DNA of 64,000 bases from Dicyema japonicum (GCA_011109175.1 RDEW01000004.1:830030-894029), one strand, 5' to 3'; positions 22,005-33,709 are shown, counted from the first letter of the stretch. The notes: generated by a model not told the origin, from the sequence alone. Numbers and translations are program-made.

Positions 22005-22850
22005 ATGGAACAGCTGAGACCACCATATCAAGGAAAAATAGAAGTGATTTATGCTGATGATGTCGACCTAATCTCTGAAGACAAAGAACTCCTGGAGCAT
22101 GTACTAGAAAAAGCACCAGATATACTTGGGAAATGGTTTCTCACCGTGAACAGGGAAAAAACAGAACGGACAGAAATAAGACGAAGGAATAACTCACTCG
22201 AAGAGAATTGGAGACACATAAAGAAACTTGGCTCTCTCTAGGAGATAGTGAAGACATCATCCGGAGAAAAACCATGGCAAACGCGGCATTACACAGGCTG
22301 AAAAATCTTTGGCTAAAACGGAAAGGGTATAAAACAAAGGATTATGTTATACGACAGCTTTATCAAACCAATCTTACTATACAACTCTGGGACCTGGGCC
22401 ACCTCTAAAGAGGAATTGGAGAGGCTAGACTCATTTCACAGAAATCATTTAAGAAACCTAACTGGAATGTCCTGGTCATCCAAGATCTCGCGGAATGGAC
22501 TGTACAATAAGTGTGACTGTACACCATTAAGCCACGAGATCATTAGCTTTCGTTGGAGACTTTTTGGACACGTCCTGAGGTTGGACCCGATGTCCCCTCC
22601 GAATATCGCAATGGAAGATTACTCCTCCTCCAATGTAAAACGCTTTCGTGAAAGACCGAGAACTACCCTCCCGGTCGTCCTACAAAACGATCTGAAAGCC
22701 GTGAAGAAAACATTGGCATCTGGCGATGATCTGGACTCACTGAGGGACCTAACAAAGAACAGAAGAGCTTGGAGAAACCTAACTAATTCTCTTATATTTT
22801 TTGCTGCATAAATATTATGGCTCTCGTGAAAGTGCTAATAATAATATGGA
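22005..22850 (+). pseudogene. LINE-D fragment from the RT active site to the 3' end
   Basis: It starts at the active-site block VIYADDVDLISEDKELLEHV, with intact YADD, then WFLTVNREKTERTEI. After two frameshifts it reads MLYDSFIKPILLYNSGTW, FRWRLFGHVLRLDPMSPPNI and RAWRNLTNSLIFFAA. The 3' end carries ATAAATATTATGGCTCTCGT and an AATAATAAT tail at 22808-22850, the best-preserved LINE-D tail in the window. The copy is 5' truncated, as usual for target-primed insertion. Confidence 0.8.
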
Positions 22851-22945
22851 ACAGCTTGACTCTTTTCACAAAGGCCAACTCAGAAAACTCCTTGGATACT
22901 CTTGTTCAAGAAAAATCTCAAACAATAAATTGACCAATAAGCCTA
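22848..22945 (+). pseudogene. LINE-D internal fragment
   Basis: MEQLDSFHKGQLRKLLGYSC and RKISNNKLTNK align with LERLDSFHRNHLRNLTGMSW...KISRNGLYNK of the preceding copy. It begins exactly at the end of that copy's tail. Confidence 0.55.
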
Positions 22946-22949
22946 AACG

Positions 22950-23027
22950 TACTTAGATCAATCTGAAACCGCTCATTTGGAGTAGATCGATTAGATCAAT
23001 CTGAAAACGCGCATTTAGAGCAGACGC
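22950..23027. repeat. Two-unit tandem repeat of about 39 bp
   Basis: TTAGATCAATCTGAAA followed by CGC(T/G)CATTT(G/A)GAG occurs twice, at 22952 and 22991. There is no coding sense. Confidence 0.5.
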
Positions 23028-23389
23028 AAAAACATGATTGTTGTCGTCAATAGTCTAAGCAGTTATTTGAAAAAAATAAGAGGAAGCGAAAACTTACAAA
23101 CCTCGAATTCATTCATAATCTTTCTTATTACGAAACTCTTTACTATAAAATAGTTCCGACAGCAGAGAAATTTGATTTTATTGATCCCTCCGTGTGAGAT
23201 TAGATAGATGGATTTGGCACGGGTTTCCATCTCGGAATCACAGTCCAGAGGAATAACTAATTTTTCTGTGTACATAGTAAAAAAATAAAATAATAAAATA
23301 AAAATTAAAGAAAAAAAGTCGTTCAAAAAAAGATCTAAGAATTTTAATTGGTCTTGTCCAGATACTAGTACAAGGTCTCCCTCAATTCT

Positions 23390-24000
23390 TGGATTAATGT
23401 TCGACAGGCTGTTGAATTTCAACTCCCGGGCGAAGAAAATCTTCACTAAAGGTTTGCAGATGTTGAACGTTGTATGCGCCCTTGTCCGGAAGACTCCTTT
23501 GAATATGGATGCTTCTGTTGCAGCACTCTACCGGCAAACTGTGGCTGTGGAGTATGCTTCTGTTGCATGGAGATTTGCGTTATCAGAGACTACGCTCCAC
23601 AGACTCAATTCAGTATACAAAAAACCATTCATATGATGGGCCTCAATTCTGGATCAATGGTTATTCCCGTACTCACGGAAGCTACGCCCCGTAGTCGGGG
23701 ATCCGGATTCCTTCGAGTCTGTAAGGAGGATAGAAACCCGCTTAGCCAGTCCGTTTTAAAGGTAAAAGAAAGTCGATTGGTTAGGAAGTTCCTCTCCCCA
23801 ATCGGATTCCTCTGCAGGGATGAGAGAAGTCTCTTTGCATGGTGGGAATAAGAAGTTGGAAGTGGATAAAAATATCAATATTATTATTATTACCAAATAT
23901 ATACAAGCAACTGTGATCAAGAGATTCCTTGAAAGTGTGTCCCTGCAAGCACGTCCTTCCAGTTTTTTTGTACACCATACAGTGCAAACGGGTGACAATT
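23390..24000 (+). pseudogene. LINE-C C-terminal fragment
   Basis: The frame MFDRLLNFNSRAKKIFTKGL, QMLNVVCALVRKTPLNMDAS and YASVAWRFALSETTLHRLNS aligns with the C-terminal part of the 60289-63280 copy (LQKVNVIRALVRRTTRNMD... YASVAWRFGLSES). After frameshifts the match weakens near 23850. The minus-strand frame at 23063-23446 is largely its shadow. Confidence 0.7.
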
Positions 24001-24102
24001 AATTGGCCAAAATCTTAGTTAGGAAGGCACGTGACAAAAAATAATATCTGAATATTTTTTGACAATAAATTTTTTCCAATCCTATACGTAGGTTAAGCGA
24101 AT

Positions 24103-24219
24103 GCTCATCCGAGTTTTTTCAATTTTGTTGGTTTGCATGATAACCCCCTACCTTTGCGCATCCGACATCTCCTTGACGACATGGGTAAGCAAAAACAGAG
24201 AATGTTATAATTTTTGACT
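24103..24219 (+). CDS. Possible secreted-protein first exon
   Basis: The short frame MLIRVFSILLVCMITPYLCA has the Arg start, hydrophobic core and small residue at the end of a signal peptide, followed by SDISLTTW and a GTAAGC donor-like site at 24187. The frame stops at 24219 and I find no convincing second exon, so this may be a stranded exon. A p24/TMED-like start is a guess only. Confidence 0.2.
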
Positions 24220-24247
24220 AATGTAAGCTTTCTGAATAAAAATTCAT

Positions 24248-24700
24248 TTATTTTTTACATAAAAGATAATTATTTAGTAAATTATTATACAGATTAGTAA
24301 GATGATTAAATATGGGGACAATCTCAATTAAAAAATACAACTAACCTGGGATTTACTGTAGGAACATGTAGGCCATCCCTCACCAAAAAGTTCAATCAAT
24401 GAGGCCAAATCCTCGCCATGGACTCCTTCAATTGACAATGAGGGTAATGAATTATCATTTTCGGCGGTTATTTTAGCATTTTTAGAAATTATGTACAATT
24501 TGTCCACTAATCCATAAAACATATTCACTTATACAAATTTCGTTTGGAGTCAAAAGATGTCCATACTTAAATGCAAACTCTGTTTCCTGTTCCAGTTCTT
24601 TTTTCTAGGCGGTCATTACTTAGATTACCTTAAAGTTTTGATTATTAAAGATTTCTTCGTTTTTTAACTGAGTTAGCAGAGACTCAAATCGACCATACAT
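24248..24700 (-). CDS. Hypothetical protein, intact four-exon gene with 24-, 28- and 23-nt introns
   Basis: The start ATG at 24700 opens exon 1 (24629-24700, MYGRFESLLTQLKNEEIFNN...). Introns are 24605-24628, 24507-24534 and 24323-24345, all GT...AG. Exons 2-4 read KKELEQETEFAFKYGHLLTP, then DKLYIISKNAKITAENDNSL and LSIEGVHGEDLASLIELFGE, then IVPIFNHLTNLYNNLL to the stop at 24248. The joined protein is 125 aa, mostly helical, with no signal or membrane segment. Every junction keeps the frame and removes an in-frame stop or shift, which strongly supports the model. Family unknown. Its 5' end is only about 45 bp from the RLE-B insertion. Confidence 0.65.
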
Positions 24701-24744
24701 CAATTTATTGTTTTTTTATTCAAATTTTTATTGAAATATTATTA

Positions 24745-27690
24745 TTATTTAATATTATAATTCTTGCCATTTCCGAGAACGTTGTGGCAACTGACCCAAA
24801 AGAATGGTCGAGGCAGGTAGTCCTGCAGGTACGTAGCAGGCTATCCCGAATTCCCTGGAATGGTTGGCCATATTTGGCGGAGTTCTGCAGTGGCAGATTC
24901 AGTACTGCTATATCTGTGAGTGAACTCAAGAAAATGGCTGTAAGCAAAGAGGGTACTGGTCTAAATGGGCGGGGACCAGATGACCACAGTTGTCAAAGAG
25001 AGCAAGAGCACCAGAGCTGTGATACGTTGCAGCTCAAGCATGTTTATGAGGTCTTCGCTCGGAATCTCGCTGCAGCGGAAGATGTCCCACTTGAGGACCG
25101 TAGATTTACTCGCAAGATCCTTCATAGTATGGTTAACGGAGTAATGTTAACCTGTATCAAAAAGGCTGTGGCTTATGCGGTGGAATCTAAGCCAGTAGGG
25201 TCACTGGATGACATCTCCTTAGTGCTGTATGCAGCACAGATCACCCATGAGGAATTGATGGACAAGCCGAAACCACCCAGTAAATGGAGGGAGCATATCT
25301 GTGCGAAGATTGCTTGGAGACAGACATAAGTAGTGTGGCGAGAGGGGTTAGAGGTTAATTAGCAAGCTCCGTGTTCCCAAATGGGACCTCAAAGAGTTGA
25401 GGAGGTCAATGGTGGAGTTAGAGGGAGCAATAATGGTGTATAAGAGGAAACTCTATACACATGAAAGTCGGCGTAAGAGAAGGAGATAAAATAATCTGTT
25501 TGAGTTTAATCGCAGAGTGGTTTACCGTCGTTTAAACGAAAATGGCAATAGTTCATGTTCCCAGCAGGACGTGGAAATGCTTTCAACATGGGGTAGTATA
25601 TGGGAGGCTGAACCACGCAGAGGAAATGCATTGAATGTCCCGTACAGCGCCGCTCCTTTCTTAGCGGAATCTTGCGGAATTTTCGATTTTCGCAAGAAAT
25701 TTGAGGCGGTAGTAAGACATCTCTCTGATTGGAAACGACCGGGGTCGATAAAGTTTATAATTTCTTTATCAAAAGAGGCACTTCATTACACGAGTCTATG
25801 TGTCGTGTATTACAGAAAAGCATCACTAACCCGAAAACGATTCCTGATTGGGCATGACAGAGACAACTTATTTGATCCCAAAGCTGAACAACCCCAGTCT
25901 GCTGCAGATTATCGACCGATAACCTGCATGCCAACCCTGTATAAACTGATGACCAAATTGGTGGCTAATGAGGTCAGGAGCTTTGTAGAAGCAAATGGGA
26001 TTCTCTCCGAGAATCAGTTGGGTACTGTGCGAAATTGTCAGGGGGCAAAAGAGCAGGCTTTGATCAACAAATGCCTTTCTGTGTCTCACGGAAACTCACT
26101 TTTGTCTATGTGGGTGGATGTGAAGAAGGCTTACGATTCAGTTGATCATTCTTACCTTGTCGAGTGCCTACACAGTCTGTGTATGCCTGTGTGGTTCATC
26201 AGCTTTGTAGTGGCTGTGATGAATAGGTGGAGTATTCATCTGAACTATAATAGGCACCGGATAGGCGAGGTAAAACTCAAGAGGGGGATCCTTCAGGGGA
26301 TAGCATGTCTCCGCTCTCTTTGTTCTCTGTTTGGAGCTATTGAGTCGTTGCCTCAATGACCGGTTTGATCAAATACAAGTTCATTGTGAAGGGGTTGTTT
26401 CAGTACAAATAACCTTCTTTTTATCAATGACTAAAGATGCATGCTCGAACAGCCGAGGAGCTCTACTCCATGGGGTCTGTGCCAGGGAATTCTTTGAGAG
26501 TATTGGACTAGATTTGAATTATTCAAAGTCTGCGACTAACACGCAAGTATGTAGCGAGTTAATAAAAGCCCTAGAAGAACATGAAGGATATAAGTATCTA
26601 GGTCTTACCTACCTCCAAAGTCCCTTATAATGCCCGAGACAAAGCGACAAATTACTGAAGGCATTGGTAGAAGAGCAGCGTTATTATGTAAGACGTCTCT
26701 AAATGAAACGATTTTGTTCCTAGCATTAAATGAGTATGCTGTCTCGCTGCTAAACTACTACATAGGTGTTGTGGAGTTTGAGCCCAAAGAGCAGGGTTGT
26801 TGAGTCGGTAAAATATAGCACGACTCCGACTCCAACTATACAAAAAACCCCTCGACTCCGACTCTACAGACCTGCCAAAGAGTATGAGGAGATGGATGTT
26901 ATGATCCGTGGAGTACTCAGAGAGAACCATGTCCATGTGCTGGCAGCCAATAAAGAGGGACTATATTTACCCCTTGATAAATTCGGACGTGGACTGTGTG
27001 GAGTAGTCCAACTAAGTGAGCGTATCCTAATGCGAATGCACGACACCTGATAGCTGGGTCTAGTGTGTCTGCTAGGAAGCACGCCATAATAACGACCGAG
27101 AAAAAACGGGCAACCCACCTAGGCACTATCAGACTTTTTTGTTTGCTAAGTATGGCGTTGATGATGGTGGGCTAGTAAGCGTGAAGGAGTTGATCGAATT
27201 ACAATATAATAATTTGATGGAAAAGATCAACTTAAAAAAGCCTTCATAAGGTACTTTTCAGAGCATTGGACAACCATAAGGAGTCTGGCCAAGTCCTTAT
27301 CATAGAGGTTGTCATTACGTCTCAAAACCGTTTGTAGACTGTGGAGGTGGAGAAAAAAGGAAGTATGACTTGCTTGCAAACGAGATGGGGCAGATGCTCG
27401 GTCGCAAGGTCCTCGTTATTCCAATAGTAATGACGTGGGAAGGAATTGCAACAAAGTACCACAAGGGTTATCTGAAGCAATTAGGGGAAGATAGGGTGGT
27501 CCAGGCCGATCTACGTCCACTGTATTAAAGCGGATCCTAGAGAGCCTGACACTGGAGTATAGGAAGCAGAGCCCGGAGATGACATATAGGCAGAGAGTTT
27601 AATTGAACAAGGCGCTCTCGGAGTTGTTTCAGCAACCAGAATCGAATTTGCCTGAGGAGGCTGGCGAACAGGCAGCCGATGAAGGTTGTT
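24745..27690 (+). mobile_element. RLE-B retroelement, degenerate copy with RT and restriction-like endonuclease
   Basis: A second class of non-LTR element, R2/NeSL-like in layout. At 25040-25320 a pre-RT domain reads KHVYEVFARNLAAAEDVPLE and then PVGSLDDISLVLYAAQITHE. RT motifs at 25890-26310 include ADYRPITCMPTLYKLMTKLV, NQLGTVRNCQGAKEQALINK, MWVDVKKAYDSVDHSYLVEC and LKRGILQG. After a shift come IGLDLNYSKSA and GYKYLGL (26500-26610). A later block (GLYLPLDKFGRGL, 26955) precedes the C-terminal endonuclease-like part IIEVVITSQ...KKGKYDLLANEMGQ...TWEGIATKYH (27295-27480). Stops and shifts show it is dead. The 5' part (about 24745-25040) is poorly defined. Confidence 0.75.
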
Positions 27691-27829
27691 GATTATCAAA
27701 TATTAACTCATTATTGTTGGGTAAATAAAGTGGGTTTTCTTATTTTAATATTAAAAATATTAATCGAGCAATACAGCGTTAGTTTGTTGCCATTTGGCTT
27801 TTTCTTTTGTTCCTTCTCTTCACTGTATC

Positions 27830-28140
27830 ATGTGGCGCTCAGTTCCAGGAGCCAGCTTGGGGGAACAAACATGGAAAAGATCAACTCCGCTCAATCCAGT
27901 ATAACTAAAGCAATCTCTCGAATCACAGGACTACCAATAAGGGCAACCACATTTGAGATCCTTTGTGAGGAAGTCGGGCAGCATATTCACCCAAAATTGA
28001 AAACCGCCAGAAGAACGGTGTTAAATGTGTCGGTTCTCGAAAAGCTGAGAATGTTACTGAGAAACCGAATTCACTGATGGCCTTTTCCTATTAATAGTGT
28101 CTACCTGGTGATTTTTGGTTTATTATTAATAATAAATACC
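27830..28140 (+). pseudogene. LINE C-terminal fragment
   Basis: YHVALSSRSQLGGTNMEKIN, then SAQSSITKAISRITGLPIRA resembles the post-RT helical region of Jockey/CR1-like LINEs, where a line about residues that pack (SxAQxxxxKxIxG) is common. It is followed by an AT-rich 3' tail with TTATTATTAATAATAAATAC. Which of the local families it belongs to is unclear. Confidence 0.45.
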
Positions 28141-28341
28141 TTTATTGTCAAAAATAAGACTAAACAGATTCTCGGATCTATGAAAGACGTAAACAAAACT
28201 ATGATAAAGCTTGCATAAAAATTAGCGCAAATGTGATTAATTAGTCAATAAACCTCTCGGTTTTTGGTATCATGGACCTTATAGCATAGGCCTAAATCCT
28301 TTCTTATTTTATGAGAAATAAAAAACTTACTGTCACTGTGT

Positions 28342-28531
28342 TCAGAATCTCTGGGAATGCCGAAATAATAAAGATATTCAAAATCGAATGGCCATCGAGT
28401 TGATACAGTGGGCTACACCAATGTTTGAAGGTATATTCCCTATTGGTTTACTCTCAGTGGATGTCTCTGACTATGCATTGGAGTACCTTTCACACTGTTT
28501 CTTTGTACTGCCACAGAATAATTAGCATAAT
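28342..28531 (+). CDS. Exon-like frame with one possible 27-nt intron
   Basis: After an acceptor-like TTCAG the frame reads NLWECRNNKDIQNRMAIELI and QWATPMFE. A GT...AG stretch of 27 nt with a pyrimidine-rich end starts at about 28429, after which VDVSDYALEYLSHCFF continues. It looks like a helical-repeat protein fragment. Neighbouring exons were not found, so it may be a stranded piece. Confidence 0.25.
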
Positions 28532-28534
28532 ATT

Positions 28535-28960
28535 GACTGAAAATGGTAATTTGAAAACCGAAAATGTTAGAAAATTAGGTTAGAATGTTAGTCTCGTCCT
28601 GTAGGCTTGACGTACTGAAACTGGCCTCCCTCTCGAATTCTTCTGAATATCTGATCAGTGTCTGCAGTTCTATATAAACATAGTTACAAACTGAAAATAT
28701 TCCCTTATATTCTTGAAACGCCAACAGCTGTATATGTATACTCCAACTCCCGTGAGAAGACTACCAGAGAGACTAATTGCAAGTCTCCTCTTTGAAGCTT
28801 TCATGCACATTCCACGGAGGACTGGCTTTGGGATACTCATCTTCGAATTATTAATTTATGCTAATTAAAATTTTATTAAATTTTATTAGATTTTTAACTT
28901 TAATTTTATTTTTAATTAAGTTAGATTTTTAACTTTAATTTTATTTTTAATTAAGTTTCT
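28535..28960. other. No gene seen; AT-rich duplication at the right
   Basis: TTAGATTTTTAACTTTAATT and its ATTTTTAATTAAG partner occur twice at 28888-28957. This short tandem lies directly before the RLE-A insertion. Confidence 0.35.
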
Positions 28961-31045
28961 TACACCTTGGAAGCTGGACGCTGTCTTGTCAAATCAATTA
29001 CGGACCTAATCAGAAAAATGGTTAACGGCGACATCCTAAAATATGCCAGAGAATTGCTCTTCTCTTCAAGGCTACTTGCTTTCAAAAAACCCAACGGGGG
29101 AATCCGCCCCATTGCGGTCGGAAATTATTTTAGAAGACTTGCAGCAAAAGTAGCATCGACCCTGGAAAGTAGACAACTTGGAGAGGAGTTGTTTCCTAAA
29201 CAAATGGGTGTTAATATCCAGAACGGATGTGAGGCTGCGGTTCATGCAGCAAGGCGTTTCTTCACACATAAAAATATTTAAAATGAATGCATTGGAATCA
29301 AGTTGGACATAAAGAATACATTCAATTCTCTCAGAAAAGATAAAATTATGAAAACGTGTTGGAAGAGGGCTCCAAAGCTTTTCCCTCTTGTCAATCTATC
29401 CTATGGAGAAGATACGTCTTTGGTTTTTGAAAATGAAATTATTAAATCAAAAACGGGTGTCCAAGGAGATCCGCTCGGACCTCTATTTATTTGCCCTGAC
29501 CATTGATGATGTTGTGAGTCAATTGATGCTCAGCTAAATCTCTGGTACCTCGATGATGCCACAATTGGAGGATCGTTCAAAGAAACATACAATTCATTAC
29601 GTAAAGCGTTACCCGCTTTAAAACATTTGGGCTTGGACATCAATGTTAACAAATCAGAGCTAATAAATGTCTCATATCCATACACCGACTTCCTCTCTAT
29701 CAAGGAGTCTTTTAACGAACTGCTTCCTGGGATCCCGACTGTGCCAGTTGATAAATTATATTTCCTCGGATGCCCACTCAGCGAAGAAGAACTCAAGAAC
29801 CATCTACTTTCCAAAAATGAAGAATTAACACGCCTTGCGAAAAGATTGTCATGTCTCGACTCTCACACATCTTTCTTCCTGATGAGAAACAACATCGGAC
29901 TACCCAAGCTTTTATATCTACTCCGATGTTCACCCTGCTACGAACAATATGACATTCTACTTTCAATAGACAAGTCTCTCAAGCAAACAGTTGAGTCACT
30001 AATTAACGTCCGCTTCGACGAACTTGGTTGGAAACAATGTAAGCTTCCCTCTGGATTTGGGGGTGTCGGAATGAGATCGGCGCTGGAGGTTGCGTACCCG
30101 GCATACCTATCGTCTCTCTCAAGCTGCAGCCATTTGACACGGCAAGTCCTTCATAACACTATTGGACTTCGCTGGAATGAGTCATTTGACGAAGCTTGTC
30201 GGAAATGGAACGGGTCCGGACTCAAAATCCCCGAAGACACAACGAAGCAAAGTAATTGGGATGACATTGTCTGCTCCAAAATTTTGGAAGACCTTAAAAA
30301 AGAAGCAAATCAACATCGTCTGGCTTGTTTGGTGTCAGCTTCAAGAGGGAGTGGAGCATGGCTTGGTGCAATACCTTGCCCAAACCTCGGGACCTTTTTA
30401 GACGACGATTCTTTGAGGATTGGAATCGGACAAAGGCTGGGACTAGACGTTTGCCAGGAGCACCGATGCCGATGCGGGAAAACAGTCGATGCGAAAGGAT
30501 TGCACCCGCTGTCCTGCAGAAGAAGCGCCGGAAGGGGACCACGTCATGCTGCTCTGAATGATGTGATCGTCAGAGCTCTGAAGGCTTCAGGCTTCCCAGC
30601 ACAGCTTGAACCAGTGGGTCTTGATCGAGGAGATGGGAAGAGACCTGACGGGATGACCCTTTTCCCCTTCACGTCTGGAAGATCTTTGGTCTGGGACGCA
30701 ACTTGCATAGACATGTTCTCAAGCACGAACATTTTTAAATCGGTTCAGACACCTGGAGCAGCTGCTTCGACTGCGGAAAACCTAAAAATCAAGAAATATT
30801 CTTGCCTCGGGGATCGCTACCGATTTACTCCTGTTGCCACCGAATCATCGGGAGCCGTTGGTCCAATGACGGCTGAATTCATGCAAGAACTCGGAGGATT
30901 GTTTGCCAAAAAGAAAAGGGATCAACGAGAAGGGTTATGGCTAAGACAAAAGATTGGAATAGCCATACTCCGAGGGAACTCGTTTGCAATCCACGCAGCA
31001 GGCTTCCTCAACTGACATTTGTTTAATTGTTAAAAAAAAAAATTA
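28961..31045 (+). mobile_element. RLE-A retroelement, best copy: reverse transcriptase, zinc knuckle and restriction-like endonuclease
   Basis: RT begins near 28967 (LLAFKKPNGGIRPIAVGNYF, then LFPKQMGVNIQNGCEAAVHA). GIKLDIKNTFNSLRKDK carries the first catalytic Asp, KTGVQGDPLGPL follows, and LWYLDDATIGG (29540) is the active site. A stop at 29279 and shifts near 29490-29530 break the RT half. From 29627 to 31015 the frame is open for 462 codons: thumb-like region, then HRLACLVSASRGSGAWLGAI, the knuckle [37 protein letters not shown] (PD-x15-D) and the C-terminus IGIAILRGNSFAIHAAGFLN. An A-rich tail follows at 31035. The element nicks DNA and copies its RNA at the nick in related R2-group elements; here the RT half is dead. 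Confidence 0.85.
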
Positions 31046-31049
31046 AGTT

Positions 31050-31960
31050 ACTAAAATATTTTTAATTGACAAAGGATCACTCAGATCGAGTTTTTTTGGA
31101 AACTCGAGACGACAGTTCCCGAAGACGTGGGATCCTTGACGGAGCACTAAAAAAGTGTCAGGGAGTTACTGGAAGCTGAGATTATTTAATTATTTGGCTT
31201 CAGCGCTTTCTTTATGGTGGTTTTTGAGTTTCTTAAATAAAAAATGTCACATCAGTCAAAATTCTGAAAGACACTTTGGTGGTACAGACAACCATACCGA
31301 TTGGTCTGGGCGGGGACCTCTAAAAGATGAAGCGTCTCAAAGAGGCTGAGGACTTAGACCTACTAGGGGAACTTGCTATGACGTTGTTGTTAGTTTCTCT
31401 AGTTGAAAACCTTTTCCATGATCATGCCACAGCGAAAGTTCATCAATAATAATACTCTCACGATTTTTATGGAAATGCTCCCTCAATTACTCATCCTTAT
31501 CGGAGGTACTTTTCCTTTTTCTATTAACATTCGATGGCGTCCAAGAAGTTTAAAGAATTCAAGAATCTCTGAGGTTTCGGATGTTATAAACAAACCCCCA
31601 GATGGCCGCCTATGCGCTCAACTCAAAAGTACTGCAATACACGGAGGACGCGCAGTTAAGCCGAGAAGTGACAAAAACTAAAATAAAATAATAAATAATA
31701 TGAGTTTGTATTAGTCTGATCTATAATGAAACGACATTTATCTCTTCAATTTAATAACCACTTCACCGAACAAATCAAGGGTGCAATAATTGTATGATGG
31801 ATCATGCAACATCTAATTATTGGGCGGTATTTTAGACTTTAAATCCAGTCCATAGTCTATCTAAGTCTAGCTATCGTTCCTTTCAGGCATTTTTGACTTT
31901 AAGTTTTCTTAATCTAAATTATTTATTAGAATAATGCATTTTATTCAAAAAATATAATTA
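31050..31960. other. No gene recognised
   Basis: Short frames only. Near 31450 ATCAATAATAATACTCTCAC loosely resembles a reversed LINE-D tail. I see nothing firm. Confidence 0.3.
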
Positions 31961-32013
31961 TTCTAACATGAAAATTCAGGCATTTATTTTTCTCTCTGGG
32001 CTAACTGTTTCCT

Positions 32014-32420
32014 TTGGAATATCTATTGGTATGTACGCTACTGCTGAGCTTTCCCATAAATCCTGTGGTCCTTAGGATTATGATTTATGTGGGAATCTTC
32101 AGTCTCATTTTATGGTTGATATTTTGTGATGTTGCCCTTTTCTTGCTCACCATTATTGTTTTCCATATGTGCATTTCAAGTAAGGCTTTCTTCCATTTTA
32201 AGACGTGGCCTTGATTTCACGACGAACACTTCTCACTTTCAACGACACATTCGCTCACATCACTGACCCCAACTATTTTGGTTCTTTTTCGTATTCTATC
32301 ATATTTATTTGTCTATTAGTGAATCTGTGTTATTGTGTTCGTTCACTATTTACATGTCCACGTGGTATAGGTTGGGCAGAAACAATTAATGGGACTAACC
32401 AACAGAAGATGACTTACTAA
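32014..32420 (+). CDS. Multi-pass membrane protein, unknown, one 23-nt intron
   Basis: Exon 1 (32014-32179) reads MEYLLVCTLLLSFPINPVVL, then IMIYVGIFSLILWLIFCDVA and LFLLTIIVFHMCIS. A 23-nt GT...AG intron (32180-32202) joins exon 2, VALISRRTLLTFNDTFAHIT and SYSIIFICLLVNLCYCVRSL. The joined protein is 127 aa with about four hydrophobic helices. An upstream Met at 31970 (MKIQAFIFLSGLTVSFGISI) could be an alternative first exon but does not join in frame by a simple intron. Further hydrophobic frame YFGIEISPTINIKFILSLVG at 32477-32611 may be a later exon. Family not recognised. Confidence 0.45.
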
Positions 32421-32619
32421 TCTGCCTTTATTGACTATAATTTTTCCTATATTTGGAGGATTTGTCAATATTAGGTTATTTTGGAATCGAAATATCACCG
32501 ACAATTAACATTAAGTTCATTCTTTCCCTCGTCGGTCTGGGAGCACTTAGTTTCCTGTGGACATTCCTCTTCTCCTTAAACCCGGTGATCTTGCATCGAG
32601 AGAGCATATAAATTTATGC

Positions 32620-33440
32620 AGATGACGTCATCCGGTTATCATTACCTAGCAGGTCACCTAAACTGCCTGTCCAATACTTTGCTTCGTTAGTTGAAGAATA
32701 CAGCGGAGTGTAAGGAAATGCCACACATTTCTATTATGGTAAGAGTTTTTTCTATTAATTCCCCCATAATCAAATTTGCCATCAAATGCCACGCACAAAA
32801 ATCTTTAGCGAAATTCTCAAACCTGGCTGATTAGAAGTAGGCGTGCTAAAAGTATAAAATTTGGTTCTCAGGTTACTATTTACACGAAATCAAGGTCTAC
32901 AAGAATTCCATATCTAATCTAAATCCAACGGGGAGAAATATAATTGCAGTGAGGCAGATTTTTAATAAAATTGTCCATCTTAGTTTGTCTAAAGAAATCA
33001 ATATGATGTCGTAACTTAGAAATATCATTCTAAGAGAAATCAGTGAATATCCAAGCAAACTGTTAGCGTAATGAGACTAGGTCAAAGTGTAGTGAGACTA
33101 TGTCAGGTTAGAGACTAGGTCAAAGACTTTTCGAATAAATGAGTTTTGTTTTAGAGAACCTAGACTCTTTACTGCGGTCTTTCGGATCTGAAAATCGACC
33201 TCATAATGAGTTTTAAGATGTTTTATCCAAAAATATAATTACCCTTATCCTATGTTATTTTTCAGACCGCAAAGTGTACAGTTAGTCTGAAGGATTTGAA
33301 ACGCGAATTGTATTATTTTAGAGGAATGAAGTCAACCCCTTCCTCTTGTCCACTCAAAAAATACGATTGAAGAGGAAAGAAGGTATCTCTTGCGTTGAAG
33401 TTTTTTTCCGTCTGATTTTTTTAAAACCATAATATTTAGT
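32620..33440. other. No gene recognised; small tandem at 33060-33125
   Basis: GACTAGGTCAAAG recurs around 33075 and 33110. The rest is AT-rich spacer. A lone IYADDVIRL-like frame at 32613 is discussed among the rejected items. Confidence 0.3.
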
Positions 33441-33444
33441 CTAA

Positions 33445-33702
33445 TTAGTCTCTTCGTTCAGTAGTGAAAAACAAAGAAGACTCCAAGTTTGTCACCACCA
33501 CTAGAAGAAAAATGGTTAGGGTTATTAAAGTTAAGACTTCAAATCCAATATCAATTAAAAAAGTCTTCAGAAGACGCCCATCCTGGTTGGTTTTCCTAGA
33601 TCCAAAGTTGTTTTGTTCGGAGTTTAGGACTCCTACAGGGATAGCATCACTATAATCCAGGTCCGCCTTCTTGCATTGCGGAATGCCGTCAATGGCACTC
33701 AT
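33445..33702 (-). CDS. Small protein with one transmembrane helix, unknown
   Basis: The 85-codon frame starts MSAIDGIPQCKKADLDYSDA, has a polar N-terminal part, and then the helix LTLITLTIFLLVVVTNL near residues 56-72 with a short charged end. The layout is that of a tail-anchored or type-II-like small membrane protein. No family was recognised, and an intron near the 3' end is possible. Confidence 0.35.
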   Translation of the reverse strand: MSAIDGIPQCKKADLDYSDAIPVGVLNSEQNNFGSRKTNQDGRLLKTFLIDIGFEVLTLITLTIFLLVVVTNLESSLFFTTERRD

Positions 33703-33709
33703 TTCGTCT

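Noticed and set aside
23063-23446. 127-codon minus-strand ORF
   Set aside because: Its N-terminal third lies antisense to a well-supported LINE-C fragment, and the rest has no family resemblance.
24103-24219. Calling this a p24/TMED gene start
   Set aside because: Only a signal-peptide-like start and a few residues are seen; no GOLD domain or later exon could be joined.
32613-32715. IYADDVIRLSLPSRSPK frame resembling an RT active site
   Set aside because: No other RT motif lies in the right order on either side; four residues can match by chance in 64 kb.
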